From Dyella jiangningensis (GTDB lineage Bacteria > Pseudomonadota > Gammaproteobacteria > Xanthomonadales > Rhodanobacteraceae), in assembly GCF_003264855.1 (NCBI RefSeq), contig NZ_NFZS01000001.1:558001-622000 (forward strand): a stretch of 64,000 bases of DNA, read 5' to 3'. Made by a program: the position numbers and the translations under genes. Below are positions 52,969-62,992 of the stretch, piece after piece. Positions within the stretch are counted from its first letter, which is position 1. Every line of letters starts with the position of its first letter. The notes beneath the pieces were generated by a model. It saw only the letters and a list, made by a program, of their open reading frames with translations. It ran no database searches and was not told the DNA's origin.

Positions 52969-53328
52969 TCACGACCTATCCGGCTGCTCCAGCCACGCAT
53001 CCAGCAGGGCCGCATCGGATTCATCAATGGCGACGATGCGATAACCAGCCCAGACCTGCCCGGGGCTGGCGGCGGCTTCGTGCCATTGCTCCTGGATCCC
53101 GACTTCGATGGATTGTGGCGCGCTACCCAGGCCGGGCAGCGACAGGCTGACCTGATAGATCGCCTCGCTGCGCGGCGGGCGGGCGCTGATCAGCAGCATG
53201 CCGTTGGCGGAGAGGTTGCCGAGATGACCGATGGGCTGGCCGCTGATGACATCGGTGACGACGGCCGTGAAGTTGGCTCGCTTGCGTTGCGCGCGGCGCT
53301 GGTCGATGGAGGCGATGTTTTCGCTCAT
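52969..53328 (-). CDS. PilZ domain protein
   Basis: 119 aa, MSENIASIDQRRAQRKRANF start; RRAQRKR supplies the RxxxR and NLSANGMLL the (D/N)xSxxG c-di-GMP-binding motif. Predicted to bind cyclic di-GMP. ATG 53328 has GGAGG nine bases upstream. Directly after a DUF1631 gene (five-base gap). With Clp also in the window, c-di-GMP signalling is likely active in this organism. Confidence 0.88.
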   Translation of the reverse strand: MSENIASIDQRRAQRKRANFTAVVTDVISGQPIGHLGNLSANGMLLISARPPRSEAIYQVSLSLPGLGSAPQSIEVGIQEQWHEAAASPGQVWAGYRIVAIDESDAALLDAWLEQPDRS

Positions 53329-53333
53329 GCCGA

Positions 53334-55658
53334 TCATCCTCCCTGCCGCGGCGAGGTCGTCACCGGACGGGTGACTTGGCGGAGATGGCTGGTCAATGCC
53401 TGCCAGGCGCGATCGAGCAGGTTCTCGCGCATCTGGGCCATTTCGCGCACGCGTCCGCACGCCATCTCATGGGCAAGGTGCTGCAGGGAGACTTCCTCGT
53501 CGCGCAGGCCCCGGCGCGTCACGAATAGGCCATTGCCGGATACCGGCGAATACCACGCGAGCTTGCGTTGCGTGACGCGGCCGCTGTTGGGATCGATGAA
53601 TTCGAACCATGTTCCGAACGGCAGCTGGCGCAGGCGCTGGTAGATGCGGCGCTCGGGAGATTCGGGCGAGGCAGGCACCGGCGGATGCGCCGGGGCAGCC
53701 GCGGGCGCTTCCTGCGCGGCGTGTTCGCCCAGTCGCTGATGCTGCTTGAGCTTGAGCGCGAGTTCCGTCGCCGTGGCGATGTTGTCGTTGGCAGTCGCAT
53801 TCCCGTTCGGCTTCGCGCTCGCACTGGCGGACGGCGCCGAGGAGGAAATGCCCAACAGGCGCTGCGCGACCTGCACGGCTTCTTCGGCATGCATGCCGAT
53901 CTGCTGCAGGCCCGATTCCACCTCCGACTGCAGCAGGCCCTGGTCGGCCACCGGCTGCTGGCCGAGCAGCTGATCGGTGATGCGCAGACGCAGCGCGAAC
54001 GCTTCGCTGTTTTCGCCGTGTCGCAGCAGCGTCAACGCCAGCACGTCGGACCACGCGCGCTCCAATAGCGTGCGCAGCAGGCCGCGAGGGTTGCAGCGCT
54101 CGAAGCGCTCGGTCATCAGGTCGGCCGCACGGCGGCGCGCCTGCTCCAGTCGCTCGCGGCCCTGCATGGCTTCCACCTGGCGTCGCTCGGCGATCTGCGC
54201 CTTGCGGTTGAGCAGGCCCAGGTGATGTTCGATGTCTGCCAGCAGGCTGGTGTAGAGGCCGGTGCTCGGCGGCTCGCGGCGTGCGCGTTCCACCAGCTGG
54301 TTGAGCTTGGCGGCGAGCGAGCGATCGACATCGCCGTCGGGCACGTCGAGCCAATCGTTGGCCGCCTCGGTGACCATGCCCAGCAATTTTCGCGCGGGAT
54401 GCTCGTGCTGGTTGAAGAAACCCTTGTCGGCAACCGCCATGCGCAATAACGGCAGCTGCAGGTCGCCAAGCAGGGAATGCGCGCTGCCGTCGTGTTGCAG
54501 TTGATGGCCCAACTGCTCGAACAGCATGGCGACCAGCTCCACCGTGTCGCCCTGCTCGTCGGACAGGTGGGTCTGGTGCGCGCCGACGGGCTTGCCCGTA
54601 TTGAGCTGGGTGAGCAGTTCTTCGCGCAAGGCGTGCGCGCTGCGCAGCTCGCGACGCGCGTGGTCGGCCACGTCGGAAACATGCAGCTGCAGCGCATCGA
54701 GCGCGAGCTGCAGCTCCTCCGGCGTGGCCGGTCGACCGCTAGGCTGGTAGCTCAATGCGCCCTGGCCGGCGCGATGCTGCGCCAGCATTTCGCGCAGATT
54801 GTCCAGCACCGCGATGCTGTCGCTGCGACCCGGTGCCGGATGAGGCGATGCGCTCGCCGCCGGCGGGGGCGCCTGGCGCACCACGTTGTTGGGGGTGTTC
54901 TCGGCTACGCCGCCGCGCGGCGGCCGCTCGGCCTGCATGCGTGGCGCTGCAGGAAAGGCGCGCAGCTGGGGCAGGATGCCGTCGGCGCGCAGGTGTTCGT
55001 TGACCGTGTCGTACAGCGATCCCAGTGCACCCACCACCGCGGTGTCGAAGCTCTGCAGCATCAGCACATGGTGGTCGACGGGAAAATCCTGCAGCGCCTT
55101 TCCGCCCTCGCGAAACGCGGAGGCCAGCGCCTGTGGACCCAGCGGCAGATGCTCGCCCTCCAGCGGCGGCTGGCTCACCAGCACCGCGAAGCGATAGCCG
55201 AGTTCGAACAGCGGCGGTCCATGTCGCGCTTCGCCACGAGCGACCAGGGTCTGCACGGCGACGTTCTGGTCATGCTCCGCCTGGTCAAGCAGTTCCAGCG
55301 GACGATGGACCAGCGCTTGCTCCTGGGCGGAGGCGGCCACGGCGCCCAGCCGGCTGAAATGCGCGCGCACCCCCTCGAGAAAGCGGCGTTCCAGCGACGG
55401 ACGCTGCTGCTGCAGCAGCTGCCGGCTGAACAGGCAGCGCTGTTGCTCGAGGTTGTTGCGCGAGCGCTCGGCCCGCGAGTACAGGCGTTGCTCGACATCG
55501 AACAGGCACGCCCGCAGCGGCGCTTCGAGCCAGCTGACGCACAAGGCATGGGTTTCTTCGATCAAGCGGCGCGCGCGCGGCGACCACTCGGCATTGTCGG
55601 GACGCGCGTCCCGATCGAATGCAAACGGCTGACGTCGACCCTGCTGTTCGACATCCAT
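53334..55658 (-). CDS. DUF1631 family protein
   Basis: 774 aa, mostly soluble helical. ATG 55658 (MDVEQQGRRQPFAF) with AGGG upstream. N-terminal helices, a middle proline-rich segment near residues 240-290, and a C-terminal beta-rich PilZ-like part (GTWFEFIDPNSGRVTQRKLAWYSPVSGNGLFVTRRG) make up a DUF1631 architecture. Paired with a PilZ gene, it is probably a cytoplasmic c-di-GMP-linked factor. Function not established. Confidence 0.83.
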   Translation of the reverse strand: MDVEQQGRRQPFAFDRDARPDNAEWSPRARRLIEETHALCVSWLEAPLRACLFDVEQRLYSRAERSRNNLEQQRCLFSRQLLQQQRPSLERRFLEGVRAHFSRLGAVAASAQEQALVHRPLELLDQAEHDQNVAVQTLVARGEARHGPPLFELGYRFAVLVSQPPLEGEHLPLGPQALASAFREGGKALQDFPVDHHVLMLQSFDTAVVGALGSLYDTVNEHLRADGILPQLRAFPAAPRMQAERPPRGGVAENTPNNVVRQAPPPAASASPHPAPGRSDSIAVLDNLREMLAQHRAGQGALSYQPSGRPATPEELQLALDALQLHVSDVADHARRELRSAHALREELLTQLNTGKPVGAHQTHLSDEQGDTVELVAMLFEQLGHQLQHDGSAHSLLGDLQLPLLRMAVADKGFFNQHEHPARKLLGMVTEAANDWLDVPDGDVDRSLAAKLNQLVERARREPPSTGLYTSLLADIEHHLGLLNRKAQIAERRQVEAMQGRERLEQARRRAADLMTERFERCNPRGLLRTLLERAWSDVLALTLLRHGENSEAFALRLRITDQLLGQQPVADQGLLQSEVESGLQQIGMHAEEAVQVAQRLLGISSSAPSASASAKPNGNATANDNIATATELALKLKQHQRLGEHAAQEAPAAAPAHPPVPASPESPERRIYQRLRQLPFGTWFEFIDPNSGRVTQRKLAWYSPVSGNGLFVTRRGLRDEEVSLQHLAHEMACGRVREMAQMRENLLDRAWQALTSHLRQVTRPVTTSPRQGG

Positions 55659-56084
55659 GACAGACCCTGTAAGTTCCCCCCGGAGTGACCCGAGTGTAGG
55701 GTCCCCGAGCTGGGCGCTGCCATCGGCTGGATGGGGGAGGCCAGGCGGGGGAATCGGCCAGATGGGCAAAACGTGACGCAGTGCGGTAAACATCGGCCGC
55801 GCTGACGACGACCCGGCGGCCCGCGGGTGCCTACAGGCCGTCGGAAAAAGGTCCTCGATGGAGCCACGGACAACGCGGACGCAACGCGTCGCCGCTCGAA
55901 GGCTCGATCCCGCACCGGGTGTCCATCGTGCTGTCCACGCGCGAGACATCTACAGCGGCCGGTTGGTCGGTCCCGTTGGAGCCGGCCTCCTCGGCACTGT
56001 TAGGTGGTGCTTGGGCGTAGCGCCGGCGTGACTTGAAGCGCTGTGCATCCCCGAGGCTGGGCTTGGACCGAGCCGGGCGGCCCC
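55659..56084. other. 426-base spacer without a clear gene
   Basis: No supported gene. A 31-codon minus-strand frame (MDTRCGIEPSSGDALRP...) lies at about 55833-55928 and has no good ribosome site. No strong terminator, tRNA or recognised RNA family. Likely upstream region of the DUF1631 gene plus unknown sequence. Confidence 0.6.
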
Positions 56085-57251
56085 TCAGTCAAGGAAGGTC
56101 GAAATCACGTCGTTGAGGAAGCGCTGGCCGAGCGCCGTGGTCTGCAGCCGCGCGGTGCCTTCGACCAGCCAGCCGCGCTCGCGTGCCGATGCGAGTGCGG
56201 GCGCGATGCGCTCCATCGGCACACCGGTGCGCTCGGCAAAATCGGCGAGCGGTACGCCGTCGATCAGCCGCAGCGCATTGAGCATGTATTCGAACGGCAA
56301 CTCGTCGACCGCCACCGGGCCATCGCCACCGATACGTCCGGCATGGCCGCCAGCGGCCAGGTACGCCTTGGGATGCCGCGTCTTCCAGCGGCGGTGGACC
56401 GTGCCGTTTTCCGTGCGGGTCAGCTTGCCGTGGGCGCCGGCGCCAATGCCGAGGTAATCCCCGAAGCGCCAGTAGTTGAGGTTGTGCACGCAACGACGAT
56501 CCGCCTGGGCATAGGCGGAGATTTCGTACTGCCCGTAGCCGGCGGCAGCGAGCTGCGCTTCGCAGGCCTCCTGCATCGCCCACGAATGATCGTCATCGGG
56601 CAGCGGCGGCGGGTTCGCCGCGAATGCCGTGTTGGGTTCCAGCGTGAGCTGGTAGTGCGAGACGTGCGTCGGTTGCAGCGCGATGGCACGCGTCACGTCT
56701 GCCTGTGCGCCATCGAGCGTCTGTTGTGGCAGCGCGTACATCAGGTCGAGGTTGATGTTGGCGTAGCCCGCGTCCTGCGCCGACTTCACCGCCGCCTCGG
56801 CCTCGCTGGCCGAATGGATACGGCCCAGGCGACGCAGCTTGTCGTCGTCGAAACTCTGGATGCCGAACGACAGGCGATTCACGCCTGCTGCCAGATAGCC
56901 GTCGAAACGGCCGTGTTCGACCGTACCCGGGTTGGTCTCCAGCGTGATCTCGGCGGCGTCGACCAGCGGCAGGCGCTCCCGCACGCCATCGAGAAAGCGG
57001 TCGATCAGCTCCGGCGCGAACAGGCTGGGCGTACCGCCCCCGAAGAAGATGCTGTGCACCGGGCGGCCGAGCGCGGCGCTGCCGAAATCGCGGAGATCGG
57101 CATCGAGGTCGGCAAGCAGCACGTCGACGTATTCGGCATACGGCGGCGGCTCGCCTTTCACGCCGTGCGAGTTGAAGTCGCAGTAGGGGCATTTCTTCAC
57201 GCACCACGGCATGTGGACGTACAGCGACAGCGGTGGTGCGATCAGCGGCAT
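56085..57251 (-). CDS. hemW: radical SAM heme chaperone HemW
   Basis: 388 aa. SAM-cluster motif CVKKCPYCDF near residue 17-25, followed by GGGTPS, ETNPGT and GIQSFDD. The C-terminal HemW domain has NYWRFGDYLGIGAGAHG. Inserts heme into respiratory proteins; related to but distinct from HemN (it has the HemW CxxxCxxC plus C instead of the anaerobic coproporphyrinogen motifs). rdgB starts upstream on the same strand, with a five-base gap. Confidence 0.93.
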   Translation of the reverse strand: MPLIAPPLSLYVHMPWCVKKCPYCDFNSHGVKGEPPPYAEYVDVLLADLDADLRDFGSAALGRPVHSIFFGGGTPSLFAPELIDRFLDGVRERLPLVDAAEITLETNPGTVEHGRFDGYLAAGVNRLSFGIQSFDDDKLRRLGRIHSASEAEAAVKSAQDAGYANINLDLMYALPQQTLDGAQADVTRAIALQPTHVSHYQLTLEPNTAFAANPPPLPDDDHSWAMQEACEAQLAAAGYGQYEISAYAQADRRCVHNLNYWRFGDYLGIGAGAHGKLTRTENGTVHRRWKTRHPKAYLAAGGHAGRIGGDGPVAVDELPFEYMLNALRLIDGVPLADFAERTGVPMERIAPALASARERGWLVEGTARLQTTALGQRFLNDVISTFLD

Positions 57252-57256
57252 GGTGT

Positions 57257-57856
57257 TCAGACGTGTGGTGCAGCCAGGCGCTGGCGAAGCTCGGCCAAGG
57301 CGCGGCCACGGTGGCTGATGCGGTTCTTCATGCCGGGCGGCAGTTCGGCCGCACTCACCGCCTCGCCATCGGGCAGGAACAGCGGGTCATAGCCGAAGCC
57401 GTGCGCGCCGCGCTCCTCGGTCAATACGCGACCATGCCAGCGGCCTTCGGCGATCAGCGGCGCCGGGTCGTCGGCGTGCCGCAGCAGCACCAGCACGCAG
57501 ATGAAGAAGGCGCCGCGTTGCCCGGTGGGCACGTCCTTCATCTCATGCAGCAGCTTGGCGTTGTTCGCCTTGTTGTCGCCATGCGTGCCGCTGTAGCGGG
57601 CCGAATAGAGTCCCGGCGCACCGCGCAGGTGTTCCACGCACAGGCCGGAGTCATCGGCGAGCGCCGGCTGCCCACTGATGCGTGCCGCGTGGCGCGCCTT
57701 GAGCAGCGCGTTCTCCACGAAGGTAAGGCCCGTCTCCTCGGCGTCGCTCACGCCATAAGCCGACTGCGGCATGACATGGAGCCCACTGTCGGCGAGCAGG
57801 TCGTTGAATTCGGCGAGCTTGCCGGGGTTGCTGCTGGCGAGAACGATGGGAGACAT
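57257..57856 (-). CDS. rdgB: RdgB non-canonical purine NTP pyrophosphatase
   Basis: 199 aa. [13 protein letters not shown] (triphosphate binding) at the start, [11 protein letters not shown] and [17 protein letters not shown]. Hydrolyses dITP/ITP/XTP to clean up the nucleotide pool. ATG 57856 follows the rph gene by four bases. Confidence 0.96.
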   Translation of the reverse strand: MSPIVLASSNPGKLAEFNDLLADSGLHVMPQSAYGVSDAEETGLTFVENALLKARHAARISGQPALADDSGLCVEHLRGAPGLYSARYSGTHGDNKANNAKLLHEMKDVPTGQRGAFFICVLVLLRHADDPAPLIAEGRWHGRVLTEERGAHGFGYDPLFLPDGEAVSAAELPPGMKNRISHRGRALAELRQRLAAPHV

Positions 57857-57860
57857 GCGG

Positions 57861-58592
<732 letters not shown>

Positions 58593-58676
58593 GGACGCGT
58601 TGGCCTTAAGGATTGGGCAAGCCAGGGCGGGAAAGTTTACCATTGCGCCCTTTCCTTCGTTCCGCAGGCGCTCCCC

Positions 58677-59537
58677 ATGATCCGCAGCATGACGGCTTAT
58701 GCCTCCGCCGAGGCGACCGGCCCCGCCGGCAACCTCAGCTGCGAGCTGCGCACGGTCAACCACCGTTACCTCGAGCTCAGCCCGCGCCTGCCGGATGACC
58801 TGCGCATGTTCGAGCCGGCCCTGCGCGAACGCATCGCGGCGCGGCTTTCGCGCGGCAAGGTGGACATCACCGTGCGCCTGCGGGGCGAAGCGCGCAGCGA
58901 ATCGCTGCAGGTCAACGCAGGGACGCTGGCGCGGCTGTCCGAGCTGGCGATGGATCTGGAAGCCCGCTTCCCGCGCATGAACATCGAGTTCACCGAACTG
59001 CTGCGCTTCCCCGGCGTGCTGCAGCAGTCCGAGGTGGACCAGGACGTACTGCAGGCCGCCTTGCTCGATGTGCTGGAGCGCGCGCTCGATGCGCTTACCG
59101 CCACCCGCGAGCGCGAGGGCGCCAAGCTGGCCGACTTGCTTAAGGACCGTCTCGACGCGATCGAACGCATCGTGGCCGACGTACGCAGTTTCATGCCGCA
59201 GATTCGCGAGGGCCTGCGCACGCGCCTGGAATCGCGCCTGGCCGATATCAAGCAGCCCGCCGATCCGGGCCGCCTGGAGCAGGAGCTGGTACTGCAGATC
59301 ACGCGCAGCGACGTGGATGAGGAGCTCGACCGGCTCACCGCGCATATCGCCGAAACCCGCCGCGTGCTCGGCACCAAGGAAGCCGTGGGCCGTCGCCTGG
59401 ATTTCCTCATGCAGGAATTCAATCGCGAAGCCAACACGCTGGGCTCCAAGGCCGTGGACGTGCGCAGTACCAATGCGGCCGTGGAGCTGAAGGTGCTGAT
59501 CGAGCAGATGCGCGAACAGGTGCAGAACATCGAATGA
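58677..59537 (+). CDS. yicC: YicC family endoribonuclease
   Basis: 286 aa. [39 protein letters not shown] start, [15 protein letters not shown]-like and [44 protein letters not shown] tail are the YicC/DUF1732 pattern. E. coli YicC degrades the RyhB sRNA. Overlaps gmk (ATGA). Confidence 0.95.
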   Translation: MIRSMTAYASAEATGPAGNLSCELRTVNHRYLELSPRLPDDLRMFEPALRERIAARLSRGKVDITVRLRGEARSESLQVNAGTLARLSELAMDLEARFPRMNIEFTELLRFPGVLQQSEVDQDVLQAALLDVLERALDALTATREREGAKLADLLKDRLDAIERIVADVRSFMPQIREGLRTRLESRLADIKQPADPGRLEQELVLQITRSDVDEELDRLTAHIAETRRVLGTKEAVGRRLDFLMQEFNREANTLGSKAVDVRSTNAAVELKVLIEQMREQVQNIE

Positions 59538-60166
59538 ATACCGCCACGCCAAGCGCCGAGTGCACCTTGTTCGTGGTGGCCGCGCCCTCGGGCGCGGGCA
59601 AGTCCACCCTGGTCAATGCGCTGCTGGAGCGCGAACCGGCCATCTCGCTGTCGATCTCGCACACCACGCGTCCGCCACGTCCTGGCGAGCAGTACGGCCG
59701 TCACTATTTCTTCGTGGAGCGCGAAGAATTCGAGCGCGAGATCGCCGAAGGCATCTTCCTCGAGCATGCCGAAGTGCACGGCAACCTGTACGGCACCTCG
59801 CGCACCACGGTGGACACGCTGCTGGCGCAGGGGCGCGACGTGCTGCTGGAAATCGACTGGCAGGGCGCCCGGCAGATCCGCAAGACCAAGCCCGATTGCG
59901 TGAGCGTGTTCATCCTGCCGCCGTCGCGCACGGAGCTGGAGCGCCGCCTGCGTGGCCGCGGCTCGGACAGTCCCGAGGTCATTGCCCGTCGCCTGCACAA
60001 TTCGCGCGAGGAAATCGCGCATGCGCACGAGTTCGACTACATCATCGTCAACGACAACTTCGACGTGGCGCTGAGCGACCTGCAGGCCATCGTGCATGCC
60101 GTGCGCCAGCGCAGCGAGCTGCAGTGGCGGCGGCATGAAGCGTTGATTGCCGAGCTGCTGGCCTGA
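59534..60166 (+). CDS. gmk: guanylate kinase
   Basis: 210 aa. P-loop [30 protein letters not shown]-like [10 protein letters not shown] and the lid segment. Phosphorylates GMP to GDP. Together with yicC, rph and rdgB this is a nucleotide/RNA housekeeping cluster. Confidence 0.97.
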   Translation: MNTATPSAECTLFVVAAPSGAGKSTLVNALLEREPAISLSISHTTRPPRPGEQYGRHYFFVEREEFEREIAEGIFLEHAEVHGNLYGTSRTTVDTLLAQGRDVLLEIDWQGARQIRKTKPDCVSVFILPPSRTELERRLRGRGSDSPEVIARRLHNSREEIAHAHEFDYIIVNDNFDVALSDLQAIVHAVRQRSELQWRRHEALIAELLA

Positions 60167-60182
60167 AAGGTGGCCGTTCTTC

Positions 60183-60309
60183 TGTAGGAGCGCACCCAGT
60201 GCGCGACCGCGGCGTGACGGCATGTCTCAGTTCGTAGTTCTCGCGGCAGCACTTCGCATCACCGCATCACCGCTCCGTCGGCTTTTCGCGCACCGGGTGC
60301 GCTCCTACA
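60183..60309. repeat. REP-like inverted pair
   Basis: Forward TGTAGGAGCGCACCCAGTGC at 60183 and inverted GCGCACCGGGTGCGCTCCTAC ending at 60309, about 80 bases apart between gmk and mlaF. Confidence 0.8.
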
Positions 60310-60432
60310 GCAAGCTTCGCCTCCGCAAGGTCTTGTTCCGTTAGCGATTCCTGAGCGACGGGGCGGGCGGCGCATGGCCTTCATACGGGTATTCAGCTAA
60401 CGTGGCGCCTTTCTCCCGCCCGCAGCCTGCCC

Positions 60433-61269
60433 ATGACCGACTCCGTTAGTGCCAAGCCCGACGACAGCGCCCTGGTGCGCGTCCGTGGCCTGACCACGGT
60501 GCTCAATGGCAAGAAGGTGTTCGACGCGCTGGACCTGGATATCCCGCGCGGGAAGATCACCGCGATCATGGGGCCCAGCGGTACCGGCAAGACCACCCTG
60601 CTCAAGCACATCACCGGCCAGATGCACGGCGATGCGGGCGAGGTATGGGTGGATGGCCACAGCGTGTCGAAGCTCTCACGCGAGAAGCTGTTCGAGCTGC
60701 GTGAGCGCATCGGCTACCTGTTCCAGAATTCCGCGCTGCTCACCGATTTCGACGTGTTCGAGAACGTGGCGTTCCCGCTGCGCCAGCACACCGGACTGCC
60801 GGAAGTGCTGATCCGCAATATCGTGCTGACCAAGCTGCAGGCCGTGGGCCTGCGTGGCGCGGCCGGCCTGATGCCGTCGGAGCTCTCGGGCGGCATGGCG
60901 CGCCGCGTCGCGCTGGCCCGCGCCATCGTGTTCGACCCGATGCTGATCCTCTACGACGAGCCTTTCGTCGGCCTCGATCCCATCGCCCTGAACCAGGTGC
61001 TGAAGCTGATCCGCACGCTCAACGAGACGCTGGGCATCACCAGCGTGCTGGTGGCGCACGAGCTGGAGGCGATCAAGCAGGTGGCCGACCACATCTATCT
61101 CATCGCCAACGGCAAGGTCGTGGCCCAGGGCGATCCGAAGACCATCGCCCATGACGGCTCACCGTGGACACGGCAGTTCTTCGGCGGCGAGGCCGACGGC
61201 CCGGTGCCGTTCCAGTATCCCGCCGACGACTACGCGAGCTCGCTCGGTTTCCCACGGAGGGGCGCATGA
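60433..61269 (+). CDS. mlaF: MlaF, ABC ATPase of phospholipid transport
   Basis: 278 aa. Walker A GPSGTGKTT near residue 53, signature LSGGMARRV, Walker B LILYDEP and H-loop VAHE. Drives inter-membrane phospholipid movement that keeps the outer membrane asymmetric, with MlaE, MlaD, MlaC and MlaB. ATG 60433 has no strong Shine-Dalgarno. mlaE overlaps by ATGA. Confidence 0.94.
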   Translation: MTDSVSAKPDDSALVRVRGLTTVLNGKKVFDALDLDIPRGKITAIMGPSGTGKTTLLKHITGQMHGDAGEVWVDGHSVSKLSREKLFELRERIGYLFQNSALLTDFDVFENVAFPLRQHTGLPEVLIRNIVLTKLQAVGLRGAAGLMPSELSGGMARRVALARAIVFDPMLILYDEPFVGLDPIALNQVLKLIRTLNETLGITSVLVAHELEAIKQVADHIYLIANGKVVAQGDPKTIAHDGSPWTRQFFGGEADGPVPFQYPADDYASSLGFPRRGA

Positions 61270-62039
61270 GCCTGACCCTGAACCGCGAAAACATCGTGGT
61301 GCGCTCGCTGGAGCAGATCGGCAACTGCGGCCTGTTCCTGCTGCGCCTAGTGGCGGCCATTCCGCAGAGCCTGCGCCACTACCGCGAGACGATCCGCCAG
61401 CTGTGGTTCGTCGGCGCGATGAGCCTGATCATCATCATGGTCTGCGGCCTGTTCGTGGGCATGGTGCTGGGCTTGCAGCTGTATGACGTGCTGTCGATCT
61501 TCGGCGGCACCTCGGCCACCGGCACGGTGGTCGCCATTGCGATCTACCGCGAGCTGGGGCCAGTGGTTACGGCGCTGTTGTTCGCCGGCCGCGCGGGCAC
61601 CTCGGTGACCGCCGAGATCGGCCTGATGCGCGCCACCGACCAGATCGCCGCGATGGAGATGATGGCGGTCGACCCCATCGCCTACGTCGTGGTGCCGCGT
61701 TTCCTCGCCGGCATGATCGCCATGCCGCTGCTGACCTGCGTGTTCTGCGCGATGGGCATCTTCGGCGGCCATCTGGTGGGCGTCACCTGGCTGGGCATCG
61801 ACAACGGCACCTTCTGGTCGAACATGACCGCCACCGTCGAGGTGGGCAAGGACGTGATCAATGGCGTGCTGTGGAAGAGCCTGGTGTTCGGCATCGTGGT
61901 CTCGCTGATCGCCGTGTTCCAGGGCTACACCACGCCGCCCACCAGCGAGGGCGTGGCCTATGCCACCACCCGTACCGTGGTCGCCTCGTCGATCGCCATC
62001 CTGGCGCTCGACTTCGTGCTCACCGCTTTCCTGATGTGA
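61266..62039 (+). CDS. mlaE: MlaE, permease of phospholipid transport
   Basis: 257 aa, five or six membrane helices; ELGPVVTALLFAGRAGTSVTAEIG is the conserved permease loop (residues about 98-121). Inner-membrane partner of MlaF. Eight bases later a short leader frame begins. Confidence 0.94.
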   Translation: MSLTLNRENIVVRSLEQIGNCGLFLLRLVAAIPQSLRHYRETIRQLWFVGAMSLIIIMVCGLFVGMVLGLQLYDVLSIFGGTSATGTVVAIAIYRELGPVVTALLFAGRAGTSVTAEIGLMRATDQIAAMEMMAVDPIAYVVVPRFLAGMIAMPLLTCVFCAMGIFGGHLVGVTWLGIDNGTFWSNMTATVEVGKDVINGVLWKSLVFGIVVSLIAVFQGYTTPPTSEGVAYATTRTVVASSIAILALDFVLTAFLM

Positions 62040-62047
62040 GCGCCGCC

Positions 62048-62092
62048 ATGACCGAATTCACCATCAACCTTTCATTGAGGATCGTGCCGTGA
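62048..62092 (+). CDS. possible 14-aa leader peptide before mlaD
   Basis: ATG 62048 encodes MTEFTINLSLRIVP and its TGA (62090-62092) overlaps the mlaD GTG (62089-62091) as GTGA. This is an arrangement for translational coupling. A chance overlap is possible. Confidence 0.4.
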   Translation: MTEFTINLSLRIVP

Positions 62093-62940
62093 GCCAGAGA
62101 CCCTCCTACGCCGTCGGCACCGGCCTGTTCATCGTGCTTGGCTTCGCTACGCTCGGTTATCTCGCGACCCAGACCACCTCGGTGGTCAATACCAGCCGCG
62201 GGCCGACGTACACCGTCGAGGCGCACTTCGCCAACATCGGCCAGCTCAAGGCGCGTGCGCCGGTGAAGGTCGCGGGCGTGCGTGTGGGCCAGGTGCAGTC
62301 GATCAATCTGGATCCGGGCAAGGAAACGGCCGACGTGAAACTGGCCATCGACCAGCGCTACGACAAGATCCCCGAAGACACCGTCGCCACCATCTTCACC
62401 AGTGGTTTGCTCGGCGACCAGTACGTGGGACTGCAATATGGCAACTCGAAGAAGGCCCTGGCCGACGGCGGCACCCTGTCGCTGACCCGCCCGGCGCAGC
62501 AGCTGGAAGAGATGCTGGGCAAGTTCTTCGGCGCCGGTGGCGCCGCGGACAACCTGTCCGGCAGCTATACGGTCAAGGCGCGCTTCACCAATATCGGCGC
62601 GCTGTCGGTCGGCGCGCCGGTGAAGATGGCCGGCGTGGCCATCGGCAGCGTCAAGGCGGTGCAGGCCGACCCGGTCAAGCTGGATGCCGAGGTGAGCCTG
62701 TCCATCGACAAGAAGTACAGCCAGATCCCCGACGATTCGGCCGCCGCGGTGTTCACCAGTGGTTTGATCGGCACACAGTACGTTGCGATCCAGCCCGGCG
62801 GTTCGCCGGACATGTTGAAGGACGGTGACGAGCTCGTGCTCACCCAGTCGGCGCTGCAGATCGAAGATCTCATCGGCAAGTTCCTGGTCAGCGGTTCGCC
62901 CAGCGACAAGAAGCCTGCCGACGGCGACAGCAAGCATTGA
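62089..62940 (+). CDS. mlaD: MlaD-like protein with two MCE domains
   Basis: 283 aa; the single-domain E. coli MlaD has 183. N-terminal membrane anchor (about 8-28). Two tandem MCE units, residues 43-147 and 162-266, align along their length (VEAHFANIGQLKARAPVKVAG with VKARFTNIGALSVGAPVKMAG; FTSGLLGDQYVGLQ with FTSGLIGTQYVAIQ). Each ends in a short helix EEMLGKFF or EDLIGKFL. It is the periplasmic lipid-carrying hexamer subunit of the Mla complex. Starts at GTG 62089. Confidence 0.92.
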   Translation: MSQRPSYAVGTGLFIVLGFATLGYLATQTTSVVNTSRGPTYTVEAHFANIGQLKARAPVKVAGVRVGQVQSINLDPGKETADVKLAIDQRYDKIPEDTVATIFTSGLLGDQYVGLQYGNSKKALADGGTLSLTRPAQQLEEMLGKFFGAGGAADNLSGSYTVKARFTNIGALSVGAPVKMAGVAIGSVKAVQADPVKLDAEVSLSIDKKYSQIPDDSAAAVFTSGLIGTQYVAIQPGGSPDMLKDGDELVLTQSALQIEDLIGKFLVSGSPSDKKPADGDSKH

Positions 62941-62992
62941 GTCAGCGCGTCACGTCCCGATATTCCCCCGGATCATCATCAGGAGTCACCCC

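Noticed and set aside
55833-55928. 31-codon minus-strand frame in the spacer
   Set aside because: No ribosome site, arginine/proline-rich composition and no partner.
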